Shown here: piece after piece, positions 6,920-15,884 of the stretch
Layout: each line of letters begins with the position of its first letter
Numbering within the stretch: position 1 is the stretch's first letter
From: Kaustia mangrovi
GTDB lineage: Bacteria > Pseudomonadota > Alphaproteobacteria > Rhizobiales > Im1
Reading direction: 5' to 3'
Length of the DNA: 64,000 nt
Assembly (NCBI RefSeq): GCF_015482775.1
Contig: NZ_CP058214.1
Location: 4,566,537-4,630,536 of the forward strand
The notes under the pieces: model-generated
The model's database searches: none
Told to the model about the DNA's origin: nothing
The model's input: the letters and a program-made list of their open reading frames with translations, nothing else
Position numbers and translations under genes: made by a program

Positions 6920-7141
6920 ATGAAACTCCTGACCATCGTCACGCTTGCCCTTGTTATTGTGGGCGGACTGAACTGGGGGCTCGTCGGTCTGTTCGGCGTC
7001 GATCTCGTCGCGACGCTGTTCGGGACGGGCTCGCTCCTGACACGCGTTGTCTATGGCCTTGTCGGCCTCTCCGCGGTCTGGCAGCTCGTCCCGTTCGCAC
7101 AGTCGCTGGGAACGGCGGATACGCTGGCGGCTCACCGCTAG
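6920..7141 (+). CDS. DUF378 small membrane protein
   Basis: 73 residues with two membrane segments (residues ~3-28 and ~38-60). The conserved DUF378 signature NWGLVGLFGVDLV lies between them. ATG follows GGAGGATTGCC. The family is widespread but has no established function. It sits 91 nt after the FAS1 gene in the same direction. Confidence 0.85.
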   Translation: MKLLTIVTLALVIVGGLNWGLVGLFGVDLVATLFGTGSLLTRVVYGLVGLSAVWQLVPFAQSLGTADTLAAHR

Positions 7142-7239
7142 GGAACGCGGGGAGGGCGGCCCGCCGGGTCGGCCCTCCCTCTCCGGTCCAAGCGAAGAGA
7201 GATCCGACCGAGAGCCGGACCGAATCGGAAGGATGACCG

Positions 7240-7746
7240 ATGACGCCGATATGGGTCGAGGTGAACGACCGTATGCAGCAGGGCTACCGCTATGCCCTGA
7301 CCGCACCTGTCGGCCGCGACTTTCACGAGCGCTTCGCGCCCGATCTTGCGCCGGCGGAGATGCTGGCGCTCGGCGTGTTCGGCGGCAAGTACATGACCGA
7401 TTGCCGCGACGAGTTTCCAGGCGCGTGGTTCGAGACGGCGAAATTGTCCGACCGGCACGATTCGCGCCTCAACTTCTTCGGCGTCGATGCCAGTCAGCCG
7501 CTGAGCGTGTGGCGGGAGAAGGGCTGGATCCACCCGGACGATCCGCGCGGCTGGTTCCAATGGTATTGCCGCTACTACATGGGCCGGCGCATGGCCGAGG
7601 AGGATCTGCGCCAGATCGGGCGGTGGAAGGCCATGGCGCGCCATGTGGCGCAGCTTCGCCGCCATTGCGAGCCCGGCGACTGGTTCTGCAGGCCGCGCCA
7701 GCGCCAGGCGCTCCTCCAGTGGGCCTATGACAGTCGTGTCCTTTAG
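7240..7746 (+). CDS. Conserved hypothetical protein, Trp/Tyr/Arg-rich
   Basis: 168 residues, soluble, with no signal peptide or membrane segment. Visible features are a cluster GWIHPDDPRGWFQWYCRYYMG (residues ~92-112) and four cysteines that do not form an obvious metal site. ATG 7240 is preceded by GGAAGGATG. The composition and ordered motif structure suggest a real, conserved protein of unknown function. It stands alone between DUF378 and the cold-shock gene. Confidence 0.75.
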   Translation: MTPIWVEVNDRMQQGYRYALTAPVGRDFHERFAPDLAPAEMLALGVFGGKYMTDCRDEFPGAWFETAKLSDRHDSRLNFFGVDASQPLSVWREKGWIHPDDPRGWFQWYCRYYMGRRMAEEDLRQIGRWKAMARHVAQLRRHCEPGDWFCRPRQRQALLQWAYDSRVL

Positions 7747-7974
7747 GGGACAATGGGCGGGTGTCTTGCCGATGCCGGACGCAGCCGCAGCCTGCCCGCG
7801 TCGACAAAGTTTGAACTTTGCGCGGAAAACGCTTAAGTAGAGTGCATTCGGAATTTTGCACTGCCTTGTCGTGCTGGCTTTCGAGCCTCTCCCCAAGACA
7901 CCGTGGAATTCGAATATGAGGCTCGACGATACCCGTCGTGCGGCACGCGTTGCGTGTCTGAAATGGAGGCCAGC

Positions 7975-8184
7975 ATGGCCACAGGAACTGTGAAATTCTA
8001 CAATATCAACCGCGGCTTCGGCTTCATCCAGCCCAATGATGGCGGAGCGGACGTGTTCGTTCACGCGACCGCCGTGGAGCAGGCCGGCATGTCGGCCCTC
8101 AGGGAGGGCCAGACGGTCAGCTACGAAGTCAAGGTCGACTCACGCAGCGGCAAGTCCGCCGCCACGGATCTCCAGGACGGCTGA
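7975..8184 (+). CDS. cspA: Cold-shock-domain protein (CspA family)
   Basis: 69 residues forming one cold-shock domain. RNP1-like RGFGFIQP and RNP2-like DVFVHATAV carry the aromatic residues that stack on single-stranded RNA/DNA. The start at 7975 is preceded by GGAGGCCAGC. The 228-nt untranslated stretch upstream (7747-7974) has no gene and may be a structured 5' leader, as is common for csp genes. The next gene is rpsU, 72 nt downstream, an arrangement that links two translation-related genes. Confidence 0.95.
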   Translation: MATGTVKFYNINRGFGFIQPNDGGADVFVHATAVEQAGMSALREGQTVSYEVKVDSRSGKSAATDLQDG

Positions 8185-8217
8185 CCGTCCGGATCGTCCG
8201 TCGGACCGACACAGCGA

Positions 8218-8239
8218 GGCCGGGCAGCGATGCCCGGCC
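8218..8239 (+). promoter_or_regulatory. Perfect hairpin just before the rpsU ribosome-binding site
   Basis: A 9-bp perfect stem (GGCCGGGCA / TGCCCGGCC) with a GCGA tetraloop ends a few nt before the AGGAAAGGAG Shine-Dalgarno of rpsU. There is no T-run, so it is not a simple terminator of the cold-shock gene. It may affect rpsU translation, mRNA processing or partial termination. Confidence 0.5.
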
Positions 8240-8256
8240 AGGAAAGGAGACATCGT

Positions 8257-8502
8257 TTGCAAGTTATCGTTCGCGACAACAATGTTGACCAGGCGCTCCG
8301 GGCGCTGAAGAAGAAACTGCAGCGCGAGGGCCTCTTCCGCGAGATGAAGCGCCGGCGCGCCTATGAGAAGCCGTCGGAGAAGAAGGCGCGCGAGAAGAAC
8401 GAGGCCATCAGGCGTGCCCGTAAGCTCGCCCGCAAGGCCGCCCAGCGCGAGGGTCTCCTGCCAAGGGCCCGCAAGCACGCCAAGGCCGGCGGCCGCCGCT
8501 AG
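8257..8502 (+). CDS. rpsU: 30S ribosomal protein S21
   Basis: 81 residues with the S21 signature [20 protein letters not shown] and the basic helix [20 protein letters not shown]; the tail is very Lys/Arg-rich. S21 binds near the 3' end of 16S rRNA and assists initiation. The family normally begins directly with (M)QVxVRDNN, which places the start at TTG 8257, behind AAGGAGACATCG. Earlier in-frame codons would add nine residues not found in the family. The extended basic C-terminus is usual for alphaproteobacteria. Confidence 0.96.
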   Translation: MQVIVRDNNVDQALRALKKKLQREGLFREMKRRRAYEKPSEKKAREKNEAIRRARKLARKAAQREGLLPRARKHAKAGGRR

Positions 8503-8511
8503 GGCGCGCGT

Positions 8512-8531
8512 GGGTGAACGCCCGTTCACCC
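8512..8531. terminator. Palindrome after rpsU, possible terminator
   Basis: GGGTGAACG-CC-CGTTCACCC, a perfect 9-bp inverted repeat 9 nt after the rpsU stop and between convergent genes. It lacks a T-run, so intrinsic termination is uncertain. Confidence 0.4.
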
Positions 8532-8732
8532 GTGGCCTGCGGTTCCTTGATTTGCCGCGCTTTCGAACCGTAGGAATTGCATCCGCTTTTCCCGAAATCG
8601 GTCTGAGATAACGTGCGTCCAATCGGGCGCACGCAAACTGCCCCAACCGATCGATCCATGCGGGAACCACTCATCTGCGACTGGTCCCGGATCCCCGGAC
8701 AATGGCCGCGCGTCCAGGGGCGGCGGGTCCGA

Positions 8733-9827
8733 TCACTCGGCCAGCCGCGCCGCGCTCCATGATGCCGGCCGGCCCGCGGGGCGGGCCGTCAGGTCGTCGC
8801 TGCCGGTGAGCCTGAACAGGCGCCGGCGTCCGAATCCCTTGATCTCCAGAAGTCCGAGCTCGTCGCTCCTGTAGATGGGCGGCAGCAGGGCCTGCATGGT
8901 CTCGCTCATCACGATCTCCATGGGCTCCGCGATGGCCTCCAGCCGCGCGGCCAGGTTCATGGCCGGCCCGAAGATGTCGTAGACATATTTCTGCACCCCC
9001 ACGATCGAGCCGACCACCGGGCCCGTGGCGAGCCCCATGCGGCAGCGCCATCGGTGCTGATGGCTCTCGTTGCGCCGCTCCAGGAAGTGGCGGATGCGCA
9101 GTGCCACGCCGGCAATGTTGGCGGCATGGTCGGCGGTCTCCTCGGGAATGCCCGACACCGCGATATAGGCGTCGCCGATGGTCTTCAGGCGCTCGCAGCC
9201 GAACTGCTCCACGATGCGGTCGAAGGCGGTGAAGATGTCGTTGAGCTCGGCGATGAGCGCGGAGGGGTCCTCCGTCACGGCCATCTCGGTGAAGCCCACG
9301 AAGTCGAGCATGAGGATCGAGGCGCTGTCATAGCGCCGCGGTGTGGTCACGCCGAACTGGCGCCATTCCTCGTAGACCGTCTTGGGCATGATGTTGAGGA
9401 GAACACGCTCCACGCGCTCCTTCTCCTTGCGCAGCTCCCGGTTCTGCTTCTCGACCATCTGCGAATAGGACTGGATCATGTATTCCAGCTCGCGCAGCTT
9501 GGAGACGTTCTGGCACTCCACCAGGAGGACGGGCTGGCCGTCGCGGTCGTGGGATGTGATCTCGACGGCGAGGCTCGCGCGCTTGCGGCCGATCTTTGCC
9601 TCGGTCTCCAGCGTGAGCGGGCGGCCTGCCGCCATGCGCGCCGCGAGCCGGTCGCGGTCGAGCGCGGGAAGGATCTCGCCGAGCGACGGTGGGTCGCCGT
9701 CGGCGAGGTCGAACCAGTCCCGCATGCGCCGGTTGGCGACCAGCACGCGGAGGGTCTCGGGATCGGCCACCGCGAGCCCGACGCCGACCGACTGCAGGAG
9801 CAGCCTGTTGAATTGCTCCAGATCCAT
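8733..9827 (-). CDS. PAS-linked class III adenylate cyclase
   Basis: 364 residues, cytoplasmic. The N-terminal ~110 residues are PAS-like (VGVGLAVADPETLRVLVANR). A signalling coiled coil follows (residues ~128-160), then a class III cyclase domain. It has both metal-binding aspartates (LMLDFVGFTEM and KTIGDAYIAVSG), the Lys and Asp expected for adenine recognition (ERLKTIGD; YVYDIFG) and the transition-state NLAAR. ATP-to-cAMP activity is therefore predicted. It is the last gene of the mtoX-sco-globin-cyclase run, 30 nt behind the globin gene, which suggests that the PAS input or globin reports on gas or redox state. The C-terminal ~20 residues are low-complexity. Confidence 0.9.
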   Translation of the reverse strand: MDLEQFNRLLLQSVGVGLAVADPETLRVLVANRRMRDWFDLADGDPPSLGEILPALDRDRLAARMAAGRPLTLETEAKIGRKRASLAVEITSHDRDGQPVLLVECQNVSKLRELEYMIQSYSQMVEKQNRELRKEKERVERVLLNIMPKTVYEEWRQFGVTTPRRYDSASILMLDFVGFTEMAVTEDPSALIAELNDIFTAFDRIVEQFGCERLKTIGDAYIAVSGIPEETADHAANIAGVALRIRHFLERRNESHQHRWRCRMGLATGPVVGSIVGVQKYVYDIFGPAMNLAARLEAIAEPMEIVMSETMQALLPPIYRSDELGLLEIKGFGRRRLFRLTGSDDLTARPAGRPASWSAARLAE

Positions 9828-9857
9828 GGTCCTCGGGTCCCTGATCGTCCGGCCCGC

Positions 9858-10241
9858 TCAGGCGGTCACGATGAGCGGCCTTGAGCGCTCGATCTCGCCC
9901 ATTACCGCGGCGATGTCGGCCTCGGCCATGTCGAAATCCTCGAAGGTCTCGCGCAGGAGCAGCGTCATCTCGTCGAAGGCCTCGTGCGTGATGGCGAGCC
10001 GCGCATGCACGTGCCTCAGTGTCTCGTCGCCATAGCTCGCCGGCCCGCCCATGAGCGAGGCCACGAACTTGGTCTGGTGATCGACGAGGACGCGCATGTC
10101 CGTCGTCTCGAAATAGGGGGCCAGGATCTCCGAATCGCCGACCCGGTCGTAGAAGCTCATGACGATCCGGCTCACCTTGGCGAAGCCGCCGCAGCGCTCG
10201 AAGATGGTCGCGGACGAACCCGGATTGAGGGGATGGGACAT
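9858..10241 (-). CDS. Truncated hemoglobin, group I-like
   Basis: 127 residues of 2-over-2 globin fold. Residues near the start read TIFERCGGFAKVSRIVMSFY, the Tyr being at the usual B10 position. The proximal-histidine region is LRHVHARLAITHEAFDEM. Such globins bind O2, NO or CO in the cytoplasm. The gene lies 12 nt after sco and 30 nt before the cyclase, so co-expression is very likely. Possible roles are NO or O2 handling during methanethiol oxidation, or gas sensing upstream of the cyclase; both are inferences from position. Confidence 0.88.
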   Translation of the reverse strand: MSHPLNPGSSATIFERCGGFAKVSRIVMSFYDRVGDSEILAPYFETTDMRVLVDHQTKFVASLMGGPASYGDETLRHVHARLAITHEAFDEMTLLLRETFEDFDMAEADIAAVMGEIERSRPLIVTA

Positions 10242-10253
10242 TGCGGCCTTCTC

Positions 10254-10970
10254 CTATTGCGACGGTGTGCCCGGCACGGGGGCGAGCAGGGTGCGCACGT
10301 CGTTCAGCACGAGGCGCGGGTCGAGGAAGTCCGCGCTGTAGATATTGCGGATCATGCCGTCCCGGTCGATGAGGAACACGCGCAGGAGATGGCTGAACGG
10401 GCCGGTGGTGTCCTCGCCGTCGGGCTTGCGCGCGACCGGCTGGTCATAGGCCTTAAGCACCGGCGCGATCGCGTCCGCGCTCCGCGCGGTCAGGAACGTC
10501 CAGGGCGGTGCCGTCCCGGTATCTGCTCGCATGTGCCGGGCATAGTCGGCCAGGCGCGCCGGCGTGTCGTAGGCAGGATCGAAGCTCAGCGAGACGAGCT
10601 GGAACGTCTCTGCGACCGCCGGCATCCGCGCGGCGAGCCTCTGCAGGTCGGCCATGCGCAGGGTCGCGACCGGGCAGATGTCGCCGCAACGCGTATAGAT
10701 GAAGGCGAGGAGCGTGATACGCCCCTCGAACAGCCGGGCGAGCTCGCGGTCCGCCCCGGTCTCGTCGACAAGCCACGCATTGGCGGCCGGCCGAATGGCG
10801 GGCAGGCTGTAGGTGCCCGGCGCGGCGAGCTCGTAGACATAATCGTCCGCGGGGCCTTCGATCCCGGTCTCGCCTTCGGCTTCAGACCCGGTCTCGTGGG
10901 CCCGGGCGTCCGGCACGGCCTGGCAGGCCAGGGCCAGTGCGGCGGCGCATGCGAGAAGCAATGTCTTCAT
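10254..10970 (-). CDS. SCO1/SenC-family copper chaperone
   Basis: 238 residues. A signal peptide (residues 1-24; a lipoprotein cleavage at the internal Cys is a less likely alternative) precedes a thioredoxin-like domain. The domain has the copper-binding CxxxC (RCGDICP, residues ~94-100) and the distant histidine (FSHLLRVFLIDRDG). SCO proteins deliver copper in the periplasm, classically to cytochrome oxidase CuA. Here it directly follows an SBP56/methanethiol oxidase gene, whose characterised relatives need copper and are encoded next to SCO1/senC, so it probably metallates MtoX. Confidence 0.93.
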   Translation of the reverse strand: MKTLLLACAAALALACQAVPDARAHETGSEAEGETGIEGPADDYVYELAAPGTYSLPAIRPAANAWLVDETGADRELARLFEGRITLLAFIYTRCGDICPVATLRMADLQRLAARMPAVAETFQLVSLSFDPAYDTPARLADYARHMRADTGTAPPWTFLTARSADAIAPVLKAYDQPVARKPDGEDTTGPFSHLLRVFLIDRDGMIRNIYSADFLDPRLVLNDVRTLLAPVPGTPSQ

Positions 10971-11040
10971 CGGCCTGTCCCCAGCATGGGCAAGACGGCG
11001 AAGGCCGGGCGGCAGGCGTCCGGCCTTCGCGGAAGCTCCG

Positions 11041-12359
11041 TCAGTTGGTGTAGAGGGCGCGCGAGCCGAAGCGCATCAGGTGCGGCCGTCCTAGCCCCTC
11101 CGCCAGGAAGTCGATCTCGAAGCGCGGGGAGAGCGTCTTGCCGTCCCAGTCATAGGCCTTGAGGAACTGCTCGTTGTCCTCGCCGGTCTTGTCCCAGTTC
11201 GCCAGCAGCGAGCTCGTATAGTAGAGTCGCTTCCCGTCCCAGCTCTGCGAGACCATGTTGACCTGGCTGCCGATTTTCTTCTCGTGGATGAGCTTTGGCT
11301 TGTGCGGGTCGGTCACGTCGTAGACGCGGGTCATTCCGTCCATGAAGCTGTCGACGAACAGGGTGGAGTCGTCGGCGCTCAGGCTGATATCGACGGGCAG
11401 GGGCAGCGTCTCCGGATCGCCGATATCGGCGACCTTCTCGGCATGCCATTTCTGTTCCTCGTCCTCGTAGATCAACCAGATCGCGGAGGTGAGCGCGGTG
11501 GAGGTGAAGGCGTAATTGTGGTTCGGCCCCAGGCCCAGCGAACCTCCAGCGGCACGCCGGGAACCTCGAAGACCTGGCGCGGTTTGCGGGCATGGAAGTC
11601 CCACAGCACCATGGTGCCGCCGAACGCCTTCATCGCCTCCTTGTCGTTCACGACCTCGCCGAGCGGGCGCATATAGTTGTTCCAGCCGGTGAAGGAGGAG
11701 GTGAGCATGACATTGCGCCGCGGCAGGACGCGGGCGTCATAGCCGTAGCCGTCCGCCTTCTCCGCGTTGATCGCACCTTGCGGGTTGTCCGGCGTCGGCA
11801 TCCAGTGCGTCGCGATATATTCGCCGTCATTGGTGTATTCGACGAGCGCGGTGCGGCCCGTCTTGTCCTTGTTGGACAGTCCGGAGATCATCACGCGGCC
11901 GGGCAGGGCATAGGCGCCGTGGGGACCGACCACGCCGCCGCTCTTCTCCACGAAGTCGTCGATGGTCTTGACGAGCTTCGGGTTCGCGGGATCGCTCGCA
12001 ATGTCGAAGATGAAGATCTGGCTCGTGTCGAGGCCGGCGACCCAGAAGCTTCGGCGGTCGTCTGTCAGCCCGCCGTGATGGGCTTCGTGCCGGCCGCCGA
12101 CGGAGTCGACGTCGATGACCTTGCCGAAGGTCGGCGAGCCGGAGCGCACATCGACGGTCACGACCTTGTCGGAGCCGTCGCCGACACCCTCCATGCCGAG
12201 CGTCCAGACATAAACGAACTCTTCCTCACCGGTGATCTTGGCCATATAGGGCGACTGGCAGGTCTCATCGGCGACAGCGGGCGTATGCGCAAGGATCGCC
12301 GCCATGGCGACGGACGAGACGACGGACAGGAGCCGCGCAGGCGTGCGGTTCCAAAACAT
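11041..12359 (-). CDS. mtoX: Methanethiol oxidase / selenium-binding protein (SBP56), frameshifted in this sequence
   Basis: Two overlapping frames together give one 439-residue SBP56 protein. The first (12359 to ~11530) has a signal peptide (residues 1-30), then ETCQSPY and EEEFVYVWTLG, HEAHHGGLTDD and GPHGAYALPG. The second continues GPNHNYAFTSTALTSAIWLI to the end GRPHLMRFGSRALYTN. The switch occurs at the CCCC run 11526-11529; restoring one base gives WAWGPNHNYAFTS, the expected family sequence. Bacterial homologues with a signal peptide oxidise methanethiol to formaldehyde, sulfide and H2O2 in the periplasm with copper. The break is probably a sequencing error, because alaS shows the same kind. 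It is first in the run with sco, globin and cyclase. Confidence 0.88.
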
Positions 12360-12555
12360 GGGGCACCTCCCTTGGGGACTGCATCTTCCACAACGCCGCT
12401 CGCCCGCTGACCGTGTCGTCGGGTGAGCGGGCTCGGCGAATGGCAGGCACGCTACAGGAGGGCGGGGGGCCGTGCTTGAAGACGGGGTGGAGATTATTTG
12501 GAGAAGCGCTGGATTCGCGCGATACTAGGCTGTCGGGGGCGGGAAACGGCCCGGA

Positions 12556-14166
12556 ATGATCTACGAGTTCGAGGATTTCACGCTCGATACCGGCCTGTTC
12601 GAGCTCAGGCGCGGCGGCGATCCCGTGCCGGTCGAGCCGCAGGTCTTCGAGCTTCTCTCACTGCTCGTCGCCCGGCACGACAGCGTGGTCGGCAAGGACG
12701 ATATCCTGGACACGGTCTGGAACGGCCGTTTCGTCTCCGATGCCGCGCTGAGCAGCCGGATCAAGGCGGTGCGTCAGGCGCTCGGCGACAGCGGCGCGGA
12801 GCAGCGCCTCATCCGGACCGTTCACCGCCGCGGCTTCCGCTTCGTCGGCGCGGTGCGCGAGCGCTGCGAAGAGTCGCAAATCGGGCCCTCCGCGAACGGA
12901 ACCGAGGTGCTGGCGCCAGCCCGCACCGACACGCCCGGCGAGACGGAGATGATTGCCGAGGCTCTCATGGAGCGTCCGGCCATTGCCGTCCTGCCGTTCT
13001 ATGACGCGACGGACGGGGCCGGCGGCAGCTATCTCGCCGACGGGCTGACGGAAGAGCTGATCGCCGCCTTGTCCGCCTGGCGCTGGTTCCCGGTGATCTC
13101 GCGCAACACCTCCTTCCGCTATCGAGGCGACATGCAGACGGCGCCGGAGATCGGCCGTGCGATCGGTGCGCGCTATCTCGTCACCGGCAGCCTGCAACGG
13201 GCCGGAGACAGCATCAGGGTGAATGCCGCCCTTGTCGATGCCGTGGAGGACCGCCAGCTCTGGAGCGCCTCCTTCAGGCGCGGCCTGCGCGATGTGTTCG
13301 AGGTGGAGGAGGAGATCGCGCACGAGGTGGTCAACACGCTCGAGCCGGAAGTGCATACCGCGGAGGTGCAGCGCATCATGCGCAAGGCCCCCGACGATAG
13401 CTGCGCGTGGGACCTTGCCATGCGTGCGGCGTGGCATGCCAACCGGTCGAGTTTCACCGATTTCGACGAGGCGGAGCGGCTGGCGGGCGAGGCCGCCGCG
13501 CTCGATCCCGCCTGGAGCTTCCCGCTCTCCCTGATCGCCATGGCGAGGTTTCAGAGGGCCATGCGGTCGTGGTCGTCGAGCGCGGCCCACACAGCCTTCG
13601 CCGATACGCTGGAGGCTGCCTGTCGGGCGTTGGAGGTGGACCGCAATTCGTGGATGGCGCACGCGCTGGCGGGCGTCGGCGAGCTGTGGACCAACCTGCA
13701 TTACGACCGTGCGCTGGACCATATACGCCAGGCGGTCAAACTCAATCCGAGCGCGGCCTGGTGCTACCATTTCGGCGGGTGCATTTGCGGTTTCGCCGGC
13801 GAGCTGGACACGGCCATCGCACATCAGTCCCGGGTGTTCCGCGTCGACCCGGCCTATCCCTATACGGCGGTGGTGGAGGCCGATCTGGCCCTGTGGTCGA
13901 TGCTCGCCGACGATCTCGACAGGTCGCTCGCCCATATCAGCCGGTCGGTCGAATGGGACCCGTCCTATGGCCGCGGCTGGCAGCGCTTCGTCTCGCTCCA
14001 CGGGCTCAGGGGCGACAGGGAGCAGTCCGACCGAGGCCTCAGGCGGCTCGCCGAGCTCAAGCAACCGGTCGATCGCGACTACATGATCACGACCTATCCC
14101 TTCCGCGACCCCGCCCACCGGGAGACCTTCTTCAGGGGGCTGAGGCTCGCCGGCATCAACCTTTGA
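12556..14166 (+). CDS. Winged-helix regulator with TolB-like and TPR regions
   Basis: 536 residues, with no membrane segment evident. Residues 1-100 are an OmpR/ToxR-type winged helix (FELLSLLVARHDSVVGKDDI, then SRIKAVRQALGD and IRTVHRRGFRFVG). Residues ~140-275 match the region found in many such regulators and cyclase-like proteins (AIAVLPFYDATDGAG, YLADGLTEELIAALS, YLVTGSLQR). The rest is alpha-helical TPR-like repeats up to residue ~520. It is divergently transcribed from mtoX across a 196-bp intergenic region, so it is the obvious candidate regulator of the mtoX operon; that link is inferred from position only. Confidence 0.85.
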   Translation: MIYEFEDFTLDTGLFELRRGGDPVPVEPQVFELLSLLVARHDSVVGKDDILDTVWNGRFVSDAALSSRIKAVRQALGDSGAEQRLIRTVHRRGFRFVGAVRERCEESQIGPSANGTEVLAPARTDTPGETEMIAEALMERPAIAVLPFYDATDGAGGSYLADGLTEELIAALSAWRWFPVISRNTSFRYRGDMQTAPEIGRAIGARYLVTGSLQRAGDSIRVNAALVDAVEDRQLWSASFRRGLRDVFEVEEEIAHEVVNTLEPEVHTAEVQRIMRKAPDDSCAWDLAMRAAWHANRSSFTDFDEAERLAGEAAALDPAWSFPLSLIAMARFQRAMRSWSSSAAHTAFADTLEAACRALEVDRNSWMAHALAGVGELWTNLHYDRALDHIRQAVKLNPSAAWCYHFGGCICGFAGELDTAIAHQSRVFRVDPAYPYTAVVEADLALWSMLADDLDRSLAHISRSVEWDPSYGRGWQRFVSLHGLRGDREQSDRGLRRLAELKQPVDRDYMITTYPFRDPAHRETFFRGLRLAGINL

Positions 14167-14236
14167 TGCGGGACTTGGGACGGTGCGGCCGGCGTCGGTG
14201 GCGGCGCCGGCCGCATTGCCGGACGGCCGCGCGCGA

Positions 14237-14536
14237 TCACGCAGGCGCCGTCGCCATGGAGCATTTCTGTTCCGTGGTCGGGTCGATGGTGGTCACGATC
14301 TCCGTGATCCTGCTCGCGGGAAAGCCCGACAGGCGGGCATGCTCGCGGATGACCTCCTCGCTGTCTGCGAGATAGACGCAGAAGGTCTTGTCGGCGGTCA
14401 CATAGGAATACTGCCACTGGATGCCGGAGAGTTTCGCGAGCGCACCGTTGGAGGTGCGCGCGGCATCGCCGAGCTCCTGGCCCGACAGGGTGCCGACCTT
14501 GGGAATGTCGCGTTCGATCATGAAACGCCGGAGCAT
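14237..14536 (-). CDS. DUF4242 small protein (SCO4226-like)
   Basis: 99 residues with the DUF4242 start pattern RRFMIERDIP and the ferredoxin-like alternation ending HARLSGFPASRITEIVTTID. Members of this fold include a nickel-binding actinobacterial protein, but the metal role is not general. The coding start is ATG 14536, with AAGGAGGACACTC upstream. It is isolated between the wHTH regulator and the bd oxidase genes. Confidence 0.8.
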   Translation of the reverse strand: MLRRFMIERDIPKVGTLSGQELGDAARTSNGALAKLSGIQWQYSYVTADKTFCVYLADSEEVIREHARLSGFPASRITEIVTTIDPTTEQKCSMATAPA

Positions 14537-14699
14537 GTGAGTGTCCTCCTTGGGTGTCCGAGCGCCATCCCCGGCCTATACCGTGGGAGCGCGGTCCCGA
14601 CGCTAGGCCAACCGCGCGGGCCGCGCTTGCAGACGGCAGGGAGGTTTTCTGGAGTTTTCGTGAAGGCCGGCGCCGCTTTGGTCGGGCAAGGAGGATGTC

Positions 14700-14870
14700 T
14701 CAAAGAAAGAGCAGCGCTCTCAGCCCGTAGGCGAGCGCGAGCACCACCGCGGCGCTCGCCGCATAGAGGAAGACGAACCAGGCAATGCGTCTGCCCCAGC
14801 GGCGGCGCGGTTCGCCGCCCGGCCGGTCTCCTCCGCCGGACCCGCCCCCGTTATTCGTGGTAGCCGCCAT
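14700..14870 (-). CDS. DUF2474-like single-helix protein of the bd oxidase operon
   Basis: 56 residues: a Gly/Arg-rich polar start and one C-terminal membrane helix (WFVFLYAASAAVVLALAYGL). ATG 14870 overlaps the end of cioB by 20 nt, indicating translational coupling. Short single-helix proteins at this position (CydX/CydS/DUF2474 types) are accessory subunits of cytochrome bd oxidases. The identity rests on position and topology more than on sequence. Confidence 0.65.
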   Translation of the reverse strand: MAATTNNGGGSGGGDRPGGEPRRRWGRRIAWFVFLYAASAAVVLALAYGLRALLFL

Positions 14871-15881
14871 CGCCCACCTTGCCGCGGAAGATCCAGTAGA
14901 CATAGGCCGTGTAGGTGAGGATCAGGGGCAGCATCACGAGGACGCCGATGAGCAGGATCGCTTGGCTGCTCGGCGCGGCGGCGGCATCCCAGACGGTCAG
15001 CTCATAGGGGACGATATAGGGAAAGATGCTGATGGCGAGCCCCAGATAGCCGAGCACGAACAGGGCGATGGACAGGATGAAGGGGCTGTGGGTATTGCCG
15101 TTCCGCAAGGCCTTGTGGAGCGCATAGGCCGCGAGCGCGGCGAGGACAGGCAGGGGCGCGAGCGGCAGCAGGCGCGAGAAGTCGAGCGACGGCCAGCCGA
15201 GCCCCAGCGCTCCGCGATGCGCGGCTGAAGAAAAGGTGTCCACGCGCTGACCGCGACCATGGCCACGACAACGGCGCCCAGGCTGCGCCGGGCCCATTTC
15301 TGGGCCTGGAACTGCAGCGCCTTGTCGGTCTTCACGATCAGCCATGTCGAGCCGAGGAGCGTGTAGCCCGCAACGACCGCGAGCCCGGTGAGGACGGAGA
15401 AGGGCGTGAGCCAGTCGAACATGCCGCCGGAAAACGCCGTGCCGGTCACCGCCACTCCCTCCACGAAGGTGCCGAGAATGAGCCCCTGGGCGATGGCCGC
15501 CACCAGCGAGCCGAGGAAGAAGGCGGTGTCCCACAGCCTGCGGCCGGCGGGGCTATGCGCCTTGAATCGGAACTCGAAGGCGACCCCGCGAAAGATCAGC
15601 GCCGTCAGCATGAAGCCGATGGGCATGTAGACCGCCGGGAAGAACGCGGCATAGGCCGTCGGGAAGGCCGCGAAGAGACCGCCGCCGCCGAGCACCAGCC
15701 AGGTCTCGTTGCCATCCCAGACCGGCGCGACGGAATTCATCATGCGGCTGCGGTCGGCATCGTCCGGCGCCAGCGGGAACAGGATGCCGAGCCCCAGGTC
15801 GAAGCCGTCGAGCACCACATACATGAGCACGGCGAGCGCGAGAATGACGGCCCAGATGACGGGGAGATCGAGGGTTTCCAT
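14851..15881 (-). CDS. cioB: Cytochrome bd-type quinol oxidase subunit II (CioB/CydB), frameshifted in this sequence
   Basis: A 343-residue polytopic protein if one base is restored. The first frame (15881 to ~15205) has METLDLPVIWAVILALAVLM, the CydB hallmark VLDGFDLGLGIL and WDGNETWLVLGGGGLFAAFP. The second continues GWPSLDFSRLL through the last helices to FRGKVGDGGYHE. The break is at a CCCC run (15202-15205; GGGG on the coding strand), where one more G gives ERWGLGWPSLDF. It forms the oxidase with cioA, 3 nt upstream. An essential-looking gene broken only at a homopolymer suggests a read error rather than loss. Confidence 0.9.
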
Positions 15882-15884
15882 CGC

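Noticed and set aside
7142..7239. GC-rich inverted repeat after the DUF378 gene as a terminator
   Set aside because: An 8-bp stem can be drawn (GGGAGGGC / GCCCTCCC), but there is no T-run and the loop is long.
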